A stretch of DNA of 64,000 bases from a virus. The position numbers and the translations under genes are program-made. This document shows, in pieces, positions 55,359-63,153 of this stretch. Every line of letters starts with the position of its first letter. Position 1 is the first letter of the stretch. The stretch is from IMG/VR virus record IMGVR_UViG_3300008963_000001, positions 1 through 64,000 of that record. The stretch is one strand, 5' to 3'. The notes under the pieces were generated by a model, which saw only the letters and a program-made list of their open reading frames with translations, had not been told where the DNA came from and made no database searches.

Positions 55359-57043
55359 TATTTTTCTCTATCTGTGCTAGCGGGCTTTAGAAATTCTGGA
55401 GCTAGATTTTCATGCAGTGCCCACGGCTCGTGCATCGGAATGCGTTTCATAATACTATTTAATGTAAAAGTTTCTTGGTATTTTGAGGCGGCATATGTTA
55501 GAGATCCGTTTGTTACCGAATTTTCGTGTGTTATTAGATCTGTAACCACACCAGCGACGCCAGCTTGAGCCGCAGGCGGGCCGTTCATATCTATTTTAGG
55601 TGCTGTTTCTGTGTGATTACCTGCTATGCTTAAAATGTCTGTGTTTTGTGAGGCTGTAAACAAATTGTCTCCGTCGGTGTAGAGTTCAAACTTGTAGGCC
55701 GGCTGAACCGAGCCTTGTCCTGCCGCAACAGAAATATTGCCTTTGACGTTAACAGCGAGATTTCCATCTACAGGCGTGTCGTTTGCGTCTAGATATTGTC
55801 TTGTTTCAATTCTACCGTTTGCGCCTATTAGAATATTGGTATTGTAGGCGCTTTCAATCTGAACTCTGCCTGACTCGAGGTCTTCTGAATCTCTTATTCG
55901 TCCTTTGTCGTCGCTAGGTTCGGTTTTGCTGTACTCTGCGCTGGCTTTGATGTTTACGTTTCTACCAGCCTCCATGTTTATGTCTCTGTCTGCATATAGA
56001 TTTAAATCGTTTTGCGAATGCACAGACACACTGTCGTTGGCAAATATATCAATTTTTCCATCGGACGACATTTCAATCCAGCTGGTGCCGCGCGAATTTC
56101 CTAAATAAATTAAATCTTCAGAATTATGGAACAGCAATTGGTGGCCTGTTCTTGTTCTTATTCTTGTGTATTCGTCGGCAGGTATAGTAGGATCGCCCTG
56201 TTCTCCATTTTGAGTGTCTGCATATGCGTTGCCTTCTCCTATCTGGCTGGCTGGCGCCCTGCGCTGAAATCTGTCATCGCCGTCGTCAATTACAAATTGT
56301 GTTCCTCCTAGCCTGCTTACAGGAACAGGGTTAGGAGTTCTATTGAGCGTATCGCCTCTTACCGCACGTTTGGCACCGTTGCGTCTATCTAGCGGCCCGG
56401 GCGTAGAAATACCATAAACACTGTTGGGCGGTACTCTGCGAGAAGTTGTTGTGGTCACTCCCCTCGAATAATCTTCTATAAGTCCCTGCTCGAGGAACCT
56501 ATCTGCAATAGGATGCACAGGCTTTTGAACTTTATCTTCGTCTTTGATGCGATCCTGTTGACCATTGAGTCTTCGATTTATTTCGCCTACAGGCAAAGGC
56601 CCTGTAGTGCCGTATTTTTGTTGGTCTTCAGGTGTAAGCGCAACTTGATCAGTTGCTCCGATTGCAGGAACCATTCTGTGTGCAAACCTAGGCGGAATGC
56701 AACCCAGCCAGTAGCCCTGTGCAGGATCGTCATTAACAAAAACCACTAAAACATCAGTGCCTACATCTGGCGGCACAAACCACATGCCATATGATTTCTG
56801 TGTATCGTTAAAATCTTCTAGATTATTGCCTTGATGTTCGTAGGCTGTATTGCCAAAAAAAGGAAATGCAGGTCTAACAACATAAGGAACCTCGCCTTGT
56901 TTGTTGCCTTGATCTCTATATAGTGTGACCTGAAGAGCTCCTCCTAGAGTAGGATCTGCGTGTCCTATTATTCTAGCTGTTTGTATGCCGCTTAGTTTAG
57001 ACTGTGTCGTCTGATTATACGGTCTTCTTTTTTCTATGCTCAT
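55358..57043 (-). CDS. 5: Baseplate central spike protein gp5-like (OB-fold and beta-helix, no lysozyme domain)
   Basis: 561 residues. An N-terminal OB-fold (ARIIGHADPTLGGALQVTLYRD, PFFGNTAYEHQGN, SYGMWFVPPDVGTDVLVVFVNDD, GYWLGCIPP) matches the gp5/VgrG gating domain. A Pro/Arg-rich linker (residues 130-290) follows. A C-terminal repeat series (SSDGKIDIFANDSVSVHSQNDLNLYADRDINMEAGRNVNIKAS) has the eight-residue periodicity of the triple-stranded beta-helix needle. T4 gp5 has a lysozyme domain between these parts, with a Glu-Asp-Thr triad; nothing comparable is visible here, so cell-wall lysis would need another protein. The extreme C-terminal region is polar. It starts 43 nt after the preceding gene. 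Confidence 0.8.
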   Translation of the reverse strand: MSIEKRRPYNQTTQSKLSGIQTARIIGHADPTLGGALQVTLYRDQGNKQGEVPYVVRPAFPFFGNTAYEHQGNNLEDFNDTQKSYGMWFVPPDVGTDVLVVFVNDDPAQGYWLGCIPPRFAHRMVPAIGATDQVALTPEDQQKYGTTGPLPVGEINRRLNGQQDRIKDEDKVQKPVHPIADRFLEQGLIEDYSRGVTTTTSRRVPPNSVYGISTPGPLDRRNGAKRAVRGDTLNRTPNPVPVSRLGGTQFVIDDGDDRFQRRAPASQIGEGNAYADTQNGEQGDPTIPADEYTRIRTRTGHQLLFHNSEDLIYLGNSRGTSWIEMSSDGKIDIFANDSVSVHSQNDLNLYADRDINMEAGRNVNIKASAEYSKTEPSDDKGRIRDSEDLESGRVQIESAYNTNILIGANGRIETRQYLDANDTPVDGNLAVNVKGNISVAAGQGSVQPAYKFELYTDGDNLFTASQNTDILSIAGNHTETAPKIDMNGPPAAQAGVAGVVTDLITHENSVTNGSLTYAASKYQETFTLNSIMKRIPMHEPWALHENLAPEFLKPASTDREK

Positions 57044-57086
57044 CTATTTCTCTTTAGGTGTAGTCTGTAATTTTTTTATTGTCACA

Positions 57087-59711
57087 TTAAAACGTGGAAT
57101 AAGAAGAAGAATTATTATTATTTCTATTTTCTAAATCAGCCGGATTTTCCTGCGGTTTTCTTTGCACAGTGGTTTGTGTTGCCAATTGATTATCTTGATC
57201 TATGTCAAGCGGCTGGTTATCAAAGTCTACACTTTGTCCTGGCATTCTAAGACATGTTAGGTTTTGTTTAAAGATTCCTTCTTCGAACGTGTTTTCTACG
57301 ATTACTACTTTGTAAATCCCGCTGAACGGGCTTTCCTGACCCTGCGTGGGAAATTTATATAAGCCTGTGTTTGTGTCTACGTCCGCTGGGGTTCTAAAAG
57401 TAATGTAAATGAAAACGTCTTGGCCTTCATAGTTCATCGAGCCGTCCTGTAGAATCTGTTCTGTGATTCCAGTGGCACTAAAATAGTTTGCTAGGCCGCT
57501 GGTAGAAAGATAGTAAGGATCACCCAGTATTTCCAAGTTGACTTTAATTAAATCCTGACTCGAACCTTCGATAAATGCTTGGTGAAATGCATCGGCAACT
57601 TGTTTTTCAGTGCTGGTTGTTCCGGTGCCGCCTTTGATAGACAAGTCTATTGGTTTTGGTCGTAACCTTCCTGTACCCAAGCTTGCGGCTTGCGCTCTAT
57701 CGTCGCCGCCACGGGGAGTTTCGGTCTCTACAGGCGGATCTTCTGCAATTCCTTGTTGATTGGGGTTGGCTTCGGACGTAGTATCTGCTTCGGGCGAAGG
57801 ATTGTTACCTACATAGAATAAATTGTTGATTTGAACGTCAAATTTTAATATATCTGTGTTTTGTCCTGTGTAGATATAATTGTAGCCTTTTACAATTTTT
57901 TCTTGTAGTTTTTCGTATCCAATGCCTGGTGTAGAAGGATTAGAAAACACACTTTGATGGACCAAAAACGGAACTACACGATATGTTATTTTTCTAGCAT
58001 AGTCTGCAATTAGAGGATCATAGTCTAAAAATTCTATTTGTACATCTAGTCTAAACCATCTTATAAAACCATCTACAGTATTGTCTGGATTGATTGCATC
58101 AGCTGCATATTTGCTGCTTAGAACAACTTTTGTGATAATATCGGTCAGAGTTTGCTTTTGAGTAAACTGAAAGGTTCGGTTTTTTGGATCGATGACCATT
58201 TTATCTCGTATCAATCTACCCTCTTCGTCTGTTACTTCGTCTTCTCTTCTAAAAGCAAAATTTCCTCCGTCTGACTGATCGAAACCAAAATCGCTTTGAC
58301 CTATTTCGTTCTTTCCAAAATCTGTTATCACAGGCGCATTTGTAGAAGATATCGTTCTCTGAGGCTGTCTTCTTACCGACTGTGTAGCGGAACGCTCGTT
58401 GGGAGATTCTGCTCTAATAAAATCGTTTGATTGTTCTGGAAATTGTACTTCATAGACATCAGGCACAGATATTCTACCTGCTTCGACTAAACGTTTTTCG
58501 TTTCGATTTAGAACAGAACAAAGACTGCGAGGATTTTTTGGGTCTACCAGTACTTCTTTGACCGTTCCTTCTGTGCTGGCTTCGAGGTTAATGTCTGTAA
58601 ACAAGGTGTTTATAGTGTCTCCGAATCCTGCATGATTGTACGGAATTCCTTTGACATTATATCTGCTTCCAGACTCGTCAACATTGAAATCTACATTTGT
58701 TAGACGCATTACAAAATACTTAGAGCTCACACTTTCGAATGCTTCGCCTGACTCTGAAAAGCCTTGAAAATCCAACTTTAATAGATACGGAGCATTATCT
58801 AAATAGTTTGCATAGCCTGCTTTAATAGCGGCATTTTGCATGCTTTGTAGCAACAGTCCCATGCTGTAAGGTTCGAGAATTTCGAAACTAAAGCTAACAG
58901 CGTTTTGGTTTCCGCTCTGCGTGTTTGCAGAAGTAAGCACTTTCATTTGAAAGTTATCGACAAAATATTCTGGTGCAACTTCCCCAAAAATTCCAGTTCT
59001 ATCTGCGTCGAATCTACCCGCGCTCGAAAAAACAACCGTAGAACTGTTGCTTTCACCTGAAATTTCGTTGTCAAACTCTGCTCCGGCGAAGTTATTATTA
59101 TTTCTATAGAGTTCTGGGTTGTTGAACTGTTCTGGCGTTAAACAGGCCATTGTCCATAAAGGTGCGTATGAAGCAAAATCTTCCAACTGATTTCTCTGTA
59201 GTCGAGGCAGATTAGCTGTCAGCTTAGTAGATGTTGTATTAGGATCTGATCTTGTAGGCTCGGTTTCTTTTTGTTGGCCGTTTCCGGAGACGACATTGGC
59301 AGACGCTCCCGGCTCGCTTTCACCGGTCGAAACTGATGCATTACCTTTGTTAACTTTTAAGCCGCTAGTGGACTGGGTTACTGCTGAGCCGTCGGGCTTG
59401 CTTGCCGGGAGGTTTCTCCCTGATCTTGCTTCCGCTTTTGCCCTAGATCTTGCTTCTGATTCATCAGATGTATTTCGTTGAGCTAGCTCTGCTCGAAGTC
59501 GGTCGGCTTGCCTTTGAGCTGAGCGGCTTAGACCACGAAAGTCGTTTGCTAACCACTCTGCTCTCTCTATTTGCTCACTAGGTGCGCCGCGAGCCCGCAA
59601 AGACCTGGCTGTTTGCGCAAAGTCTTCTGCATCTCTTGCTTTGCCTCTAGCATTTCTCTCATTTGATTCGATCCGAGCAAGTAAATCTTCTGTTCCTTCT
59701 TGTTCGGCCAC
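57087..59711 (-). CDS. Large structural protein, probable baseplate hub component
   Basis: 874 residues. Residues 1-165 are polar and disordered (Arg/Glu-rich helices, then Ser/Thr/Gly stretches). The ordered remainder begins LTPEQFNNPELYRNN and includes FSFEILEPYSMGLLLQSMQNAAIKAGY, YLLKLDFQGFSESGEAFESV, KYFVMRLTNVDFNV, RYNVKGIPYNHAGF, and in the last third GYEKLQEKIVKGYNYIYTGQN, LKFDVQINNLFYVG and QDVFIYITFRTP, VIVENTFEEGIFKQNLTCLRMPG. The last motifs fit a hub-like beta-barrel protein that contacts the spike; the place next to gp5 corresponds to gp27/gp5.4 in T4. No direct gp27 similarity is visible. A structural role is firm; the hub assignment is inference. Confidence 0.65.
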   Translation of the reverse strand: MAEQEGTEDLLARIESNERNARGKARDAEDFAQTARSLRARGAPSEQIERAEWLANDFRGLSRSAQRQADRLRAELAQRNTSDESEARSRAKAEARSGRNLPASKPDGSAVTQSTSGLKVNKGNASVSTGESEPGASANVVSGNGQQKETEPTRSDPNTTSTKLTANLPRLQRNQLEDFASYAPLWTMACLTPEQFNNPELYRNNNNFAGAEFDNEISGESNSSTVVFSSAGRFDADRTGIFGEVAPEYFVDNFQMKVLTSANTQSGNQNAVSFSFEILEPYSMGLLLQSMQNAAIKAGYANYLDNAPYLLKLDFQGFSESGEAFESVSSKYFVMRLTNVDFNVDESGSRYNVKGIPYNHAGFGDTINTLFTDINLEASTEGTVKEVLVDPKNPRSLCSVLNRNEKRLVEAGRISVPDVYEVQFPEQSNDFIRAESPNERSATQSVRRQPQRTISSTNAPVITDFGKNEIGQSDFGFDQSDGGNFAFRREDEVTDEEGRLIRDKMVIDPKNRTFQFTQKQTLTDIITKVVLSSKYAADAINPDNTVDGFIRWFRLDVQIEFLDYDPLIADYARKITYRVVPFLVHQSVFSNPSTPGIGYEKLQEKIVKGYNYIYTGQNTDILKFDVQINNLFYVGNNPSPEADTTSEANPNQQGIAEDPPVETETPRGGDDRAQAASLGTGRLRPKPIDLSIKGGTGTTSTEKQVADAFHQAFIEGSSQDLIKVNLEILGDPYYLSTSGLANYFSATGITEQILQDGSMNYEGQDVFIYITFRTPADVDTNTGLYKFPTQGQESPFSGIYKVVIVENTFEEGIFKQNLTCLRMPGQSVDFDNQPLDIDQDNQLATQTTVQRKPQENPADLENRNNNNSSSYSTF

Positions 59712-59712
59712 C

Positions 59713-60012
59713 TTATACTCCTAAAAATCTTTGTAGATTGGATTTTTTTGGTATTTTTATCCTAACACCTGGCTCAAAATCATAGATAGGATCTTTTATA
59801 ACACTCATGTTGCGCTGAACAAACACCCACCATAGTTTGGAATTTCCGTATAGATCGTATGCAAGTAGGTCTGGTCTGTGCCTATACTGGCTTTCGATTG
59901 TGTATTCGAAGTCGTCCGATTCTGATGGTACAGGTCTTATGTTTAACAATTCGAGATATGAACGATTTTGTCTAGTGTCCGAATAAGGACTGTATTTAGA
60001 ATAAGTTGCCAT
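59713..60012 (-). CDS. 53: Baseplate wedge protein gp53-like
   Basis: 99 residues, half the length of T4 gp53 (196) but with the domain signature in full: YTIESQYRHRPDLLAYDLYG, then NSKLWWVFVQRNMSVIKDPI and YDFEPGVRIKIP. The fold is a LysM-like element. gp53 connects neighbouring wedges in the baseplate. It overlaps the preceding start by one base and is separated by a single base from the next gene, so it is translated together with the hub and tube proteins. Confidence 0.85.
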   Translation of the reverse strand: MATYSKYSPYSDTRQNRSYLELLNIRPVPSESDDFEYTIESQYRHRPDLLAYDLYGNSKLWWVFVQRNMSVIKDPIYDFEPGVRIKIPKKSNLQRFLGV

Positions 60013-61172
60013 TAGATGTATCCTTGACCTGTTCCGCTTGCGCCGGTTGTCATAGAGCCATTAGCATACTCTTGCAAACTAAACTGACGCATTTTGCTTC
60101 TGCTGTAGATCGGCTTGCAAGTAACTGATATACTGCTCAACACAGGGACCCAGGTATTGGTCTTTTCATACTTAACATAGTTAACATCTTCGTTGAGCTG
60201 AACGTTAAAATTAGTAATAACCACAGGCACATTATTAAAGATGCTTGCACCATAACCAGACAGTTGGCAAATTATAGGCGGATTGCCGGCGTTTGTGCTG
60301 GCACCGTAAAACATTTTTGTTGCTGTTTTTAAGAAAGTAGTTGCAGCAATCCAATATTCTGCATCTGTGCTGGTTTCTGCCGAAAATTCCCCTACAATTT
60401 GTATGTCATCTACTTGGCTGCTTTTGTAACCTAGAATTGGATAATTTGTGTGCACGGGATCAATTTGATTGTAGTTTGCTGTAGTAGACACAGTTACCTG
60501 TGGAATATATGGCCAAACTAAGCCTCCCGTGTCTTCTAAACGCTTAAATAACTTGCTGTTAAACTGGTTCCATTGGCAATTGATTTTTACCCTCCAATCA
60601 TTTTTAGGTGTTGCTTTTATTTCTATGGGCTGGCCTGTAGACTGGAAAAGTTCGCCGCCCGCTGGCAGATTTGCGCCTCTTTTAAGGCTGAGTATGTTGT
60701 TGAGAGCACCTGCCGCGCCGGAAATATTGCCTAGTGCGTCTTGCACGCCCGATGCCAAACTGCCTCCGGTGATCTGTTCGAGATTGCCTGCTAGGTCCGA
60801 CGTTATGTTGGATATCGCAGGTACTGCCTCAGATAAAGTGTCTAAACCGGCTGAATCTACTCTGTTCTGCACTGATTCTATGCCAGGCCCGATGCCCCTA
60901 ACGTTCGGCGGGGCACCGCCGCCGAGGCTAGTGTTTGCATCAAACTCACTGATAGCATTGTCTAAATATGATCCCTCAAGAGGCGAAGGTCCTAAACCGC
61001 TGCCTAGTCCGCCTGCTAACTGGTTAGTAAGGCCGTCGACACCTTGCTTGGCAGCTTGCGAGATTTCCGACAACCCTTGGGAAAAACCATCTGTCGCAGA
61101 AGATGCGGCTGCGGATATTTCCGAGGAAACATTCGATACCAGTTTAGCTAGAGGGGAAGTCGATCGTGCCAT
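60012..61172 (-). CDS. Tail-tube/baseplate junction protein (gp48/gp54-like)
   Basis: 386 residues. The first 150 are low-complexity Ser/Ala/Gly helices (LGSGLGPSPLEGSYL). The C-terminal 200 residues have the tube-like fold: DWRVKINCQWNQFNSKLF, VWPYIPQVTVSTTANYNQIDP, DDIQIVGEFSAETSTDAEYWIAA, PPIICQLSGYG, NVPVVITNFNVQLNEDVNYVKY and VPVLSSISVTCKPIYSRSKM. gp48 and gp54 of T4 both resemble the tail tube and start its assembly; I cannot say which one this is. It is the first gene of the minus-strand structural block, and a late promoter lies 27 nt upstream. Confidence 0.6.
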   Translation of the reverse strand: MARSTSPLAKLVSNVSSEISAAASSATDGFSQGLSEISQAAKQGVDGLTNQLAGGLGSGLGPSPLEGSYLDNAISEFDANTSLGGGAPPNVRGIGPGIESVQNRVDSAGLDTLSEAVPAISNITSDLAGNLEQITGGSLASGVQDALGNISGAAGALNNILSLKRGANLPAGGELFQSTGQPIEIKATPKNDWRVKINCQWNQFNSKLFKRLEDTGGLVWPYIPQVTVSTTANYNQIDPVHTNYPILGYKSSQVDDIQIVGEFSAETSTDAEYWIAATTFLKTATKMFYGASTNAGNPPIICQLSGYGASIFNNVPVVITNFNVQLNEDVNYVKYEKTNTWVPVLSSISVTCKPIYSRSKMRQFSLQEYANGSMTTGASGTGQGYI

Positions 61173-61198
61173 TTTTTTAAAAAATCTCCATATAACTC

Positions 61199-61206
61199 TA
61201 TTTATT
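61199..61206 (-). promoter_or_regulatory. T4-late-type promoter octamer for the structural block
   Basis: Minus-strand AATAAATA (forward TATTTATT), 27 nt before the junction-protein start, with GGAGAT as ribosome site between them. It drives the whole minus-strand morphogenesis run and sits back to back with the gp55 promoter. Confidence 0.6.
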
Positions 61207-61218
61207 TTTAAAATTATG

Positions 61219-61227
61219 TGCTACTAT
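61219..61227 (+). promoter_or_regulatory. Candidate extended -10 promoter of the late sigma gene
   Basis: TGCTACTAT (TG-n-TACTAT, an extended -10 form) lies 27 nt before ATG 61254. The same TGCTACTAT core occurs in the promoter of the minus-strand operon at 25878-25906. No -35 box is evident; an alternative -10 reading is TATTAT at 61225-61230. Confidence 0.35.
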
Positions 61228-61253
61228 TATTATATAAGGAGAATATTAACAAC

Positions 61254-62102
61254 ATGACCAGAAGAGTAAAGTATCTAAACAATCGTGATCTACTAAAAGA
61301 AATACACAAAAGCAAAACTACTTATTGTAGTTACATCCAGCCTGAATATCATCAATTTGATATTATTGTTCCCAGTATCGACAAGATCAACATAAGAACA
61401 ACAGCAGAAGCCAAAAGAAATCAAGCCGCAAGAATTGCAAAAGCAAATTGGGAAGCTGCTTGCGAACAGGTTACCTCAGGCAAAAAACCTAGTCAAAAAG
61501 AATTCGAAATCGATTATAAAAAAATCAAAAAACAAGACGTAGTATTTCGTGTAATGACCTTTGAGCACATTCCGCTTGCGCCTGGACGCAAGAAAACAGT
61601 CAAGACCGTTGCAGACGCACACGAAAAAGTTAACTTTCCTCCCTTTCAGCACTGGAAGTTTGACGAAAACGATAACCTAATATGCGTGGGCAAAAGCCAC
61701 TGGAAAGGCGACGTTCACAATGGTGAATTTTCTAAAACACACGGACACACCACAGAAGAACTTGCAAAAATGTGGATGAAACTGTGTGAACGTTATGCTA
61801 CCAGAGGCAATGTGCGTGGCTATACCTATAACGATGAGATGCGCGGTCAAGCAATACTTCAGCTTACACAAATCGGTCTACAGTTTGACGAAAGCAAATC
61901 TGACAATCCGTTTGCATACTATACCGCAGCAGTTACCAACAGTTTTGTGAGAATCATTAATATTGAAAAACGAAATCAATCAATCAGAGACGACATATTG
62001 GAAATGAACGGCATGAATCCAAGCTGGACTAGACAAAACGAAGGAAGAGACAACGGCCTAGAACAGCCCCGCGCTATCTATCAGGGCAAAGAGGACAGTT
62101 GA
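61254..62102 (+). CDS. 55: RNA polymerase sigma factor for late transcription (gp55-like)
   Basis: 282 residues against 185 in T4. The C-terminal half matches gp55: MWMKLCERYATRGNVRGYTYND, EMRGQAILQLTQIGLQFDESKSDNPFAYYTAAVTNSFVRIINIEKRNQSIRDDIL, i.e. the region-2-like part that contacts core polymerase and melts late promoters. The first ~140 residues are an addition rich in Lys and Glu with its own conserved-looking stretches (FRVMTFEHIPLAPGRKK, FPPFQHWKFDENDNLI). It starts at ATG 61254 with AAGGAG 11 nt upstream; an upstream ATG at 61218 is preceded by no ribosome site. It recognises the NATAAATA octamers found in this window. Confidence 0.92.
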   Translation: MTRRVKYLNNRDLLKEIHKSKTTYCSYIQPEYHQFDIIVPSIDKINIRTTAEAKRNQAARIAKANWEAACEQVTSGKKPSQKEFEIDYKKIKKQDVVFRVMTFEHIPLAPGRKKTVKTVADAHEKVNFPPFQHWKFDENDNLICVGKSHWKGDVHNGEFSKTHGHTTEELAKMWMKLCERYATRGNVRGYTYNDEMRGQAILQLTQIGLQFDESKSDNPFAYYTAAVTNSFVRIINIEKRNQSIRDDILEMNGMNPSWTRQNEGRDNGLEQPRAIYQGKEDS

Positions 62103-62127
62103 CATATGATCGTTGATATTGTATTAT
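62099..62127 (+). promoter_or_regulatory. Sigma70-type promoter of gp47/gp46
   Basis: TTGACA (62099-62104, perfect), a 17-bp spacer, TATTAT (62122-62127, 5 of 6). It overlaps the stop codon of the gp55 gene (TGA 62100-62102). Transcription would begin near 62134, 9 nt before ATG 62143, leaving just the GGAGG ribosome site. Confidence 0.75.
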
Positions 62128-62142
62128 ACATGTGGAGGATTT

Positions 62143-63153
62143 ATGTCACTGTTTAAAAAAGCCGCATGTTTTACCGACATACACTTTGGTATGAAAAACG
62201 GCAGTCGCATTCATAATTCAGATTGTGAAGAATTTGTCAAATGGTTTTGCGAACAGGCAAAACAGGAAGGTTGCGAGACCTGTATCTTTCTAGGCGATTG
62301 GCATCACAACAGAAGTAGTGTGGATGTCAGTACTATGAACTATTCTGTGTCGAATCTCGAAAGATTGAGTAAATCATTTACAGATGTGTATGTAATACTA
62401 GGCAACCACGACGAATATTACAAAGACAAGAGAGAAATACATTCGGTTGAATTTGCAAGACTGTTTCCCAACGTCCACCTAGTAAACGAAATTTTCACTG
62501 ACGGCGATGTAAGCATTGTACCGTGGCTGGTAGGCGATGAGTGGCAAGAAATCTCTAAAATCCAATCTCGTTATATTTTTGGTCATTTTGAACTGCCCAG
62601 CTTTTACATGAACGCAATGGTACAGATGCCTGATCACGGCAGCTTGCGAGCAAGCCACTTTCAGAATCAAGAATATGTGTTTACAGGTCACTTTCACAAG
62701 CGTCAGCAGAGAAACAATATTGTGTACATGGGCAATGCATTTCCTCACAACTATGCAGACGCCGGCGACGACGAACGCGGTATGATGATTTTAGAGTGGG
62801 GCAAGGAGCCTGTGTATCGTGCATGGCCCGATCAGCCCAAATATCGTGTGTACAAACTGAGCCAAATACTGGAAAAGCCAGATGAACTGCTGTTCCCAAA
62901 AATGCACTGCCGTGCAACTATTGATGTAGAATTGAGCTTTGAAGAAGCCAACTTTATCAAAGAACAGTTTATTCCGCAATATGATCTACGAGAGTTACAG
63001 ATGATTCCAGAGAAAGTTGAGGTGGATTCGCAGACCGCAGTAGTTGACATGAATTTTGAAAGCGTTGACACTATTGTTATGAATTCTCTCACAAGTCTTG
63101 ACACAGAAAGTTATGATCATAAACTGTTATTGGATCTATACAAAGACCTATGA
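62143..63153 (+). CDS. 47: Recombination endonuclease subunit gp47 (Mre11-like)
   Basis: 336 residues, near T4 gp47 (339). The metallophosphatase motifs are complete: FTDIHFG (D12, H14), GDWHHN (51-56), GNHD (87-90), FGHFEL and TGHFHKRQ. With gp46 it forms the Mre11/Rad50-type nuclease that resects DNA ends for recombination-dependent replication. It starts at ATG 62143 with GGAGG 6-7 nt upstream; earlier in-frame starts would fall inside the promoter. It shares ATGA with gp46, so the two subunits are translationally coupled. Confidence 0.95.
   Translation: MSLFKKAACFTDIHFGMKNGSRIHNSDCEEFVKWFCEQAKQEGCETCIFLGDWHHNRSSVDVSTMNYSVSNLERLSKSFTDVYVILGNHDEYYKDKREIHSVEFARLFPNVHLVNEIFTDGDVSIVPWLVGDEWQEISKIQSRYIFGHFELPSFYMNAMVQMPDHGSLRASHFQNQEYVFTGHFHKRQQRNNIVYMGNAFPHNYADAGDDERGMMILEWGKEPVYRAWPDQPKYRVYKLSQILEKPDELLFPKMHCRATIDVELSFEEANFIKEQFIPQYDLRELQMIPEKVEVDSQTAVVDMNFESVDTIVMNSLTSLDTESYDHKLLLDLYKDL

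Noticed and set aside
60529-61257. 242-codon plus-strand frame opposite the tail junction gene
   Set aside because: Composed of a shadow of the Ser/Ala/Gly-rich region of a clear structural gene; no ribosome site and the minus-strand protein has recognisable motifs.
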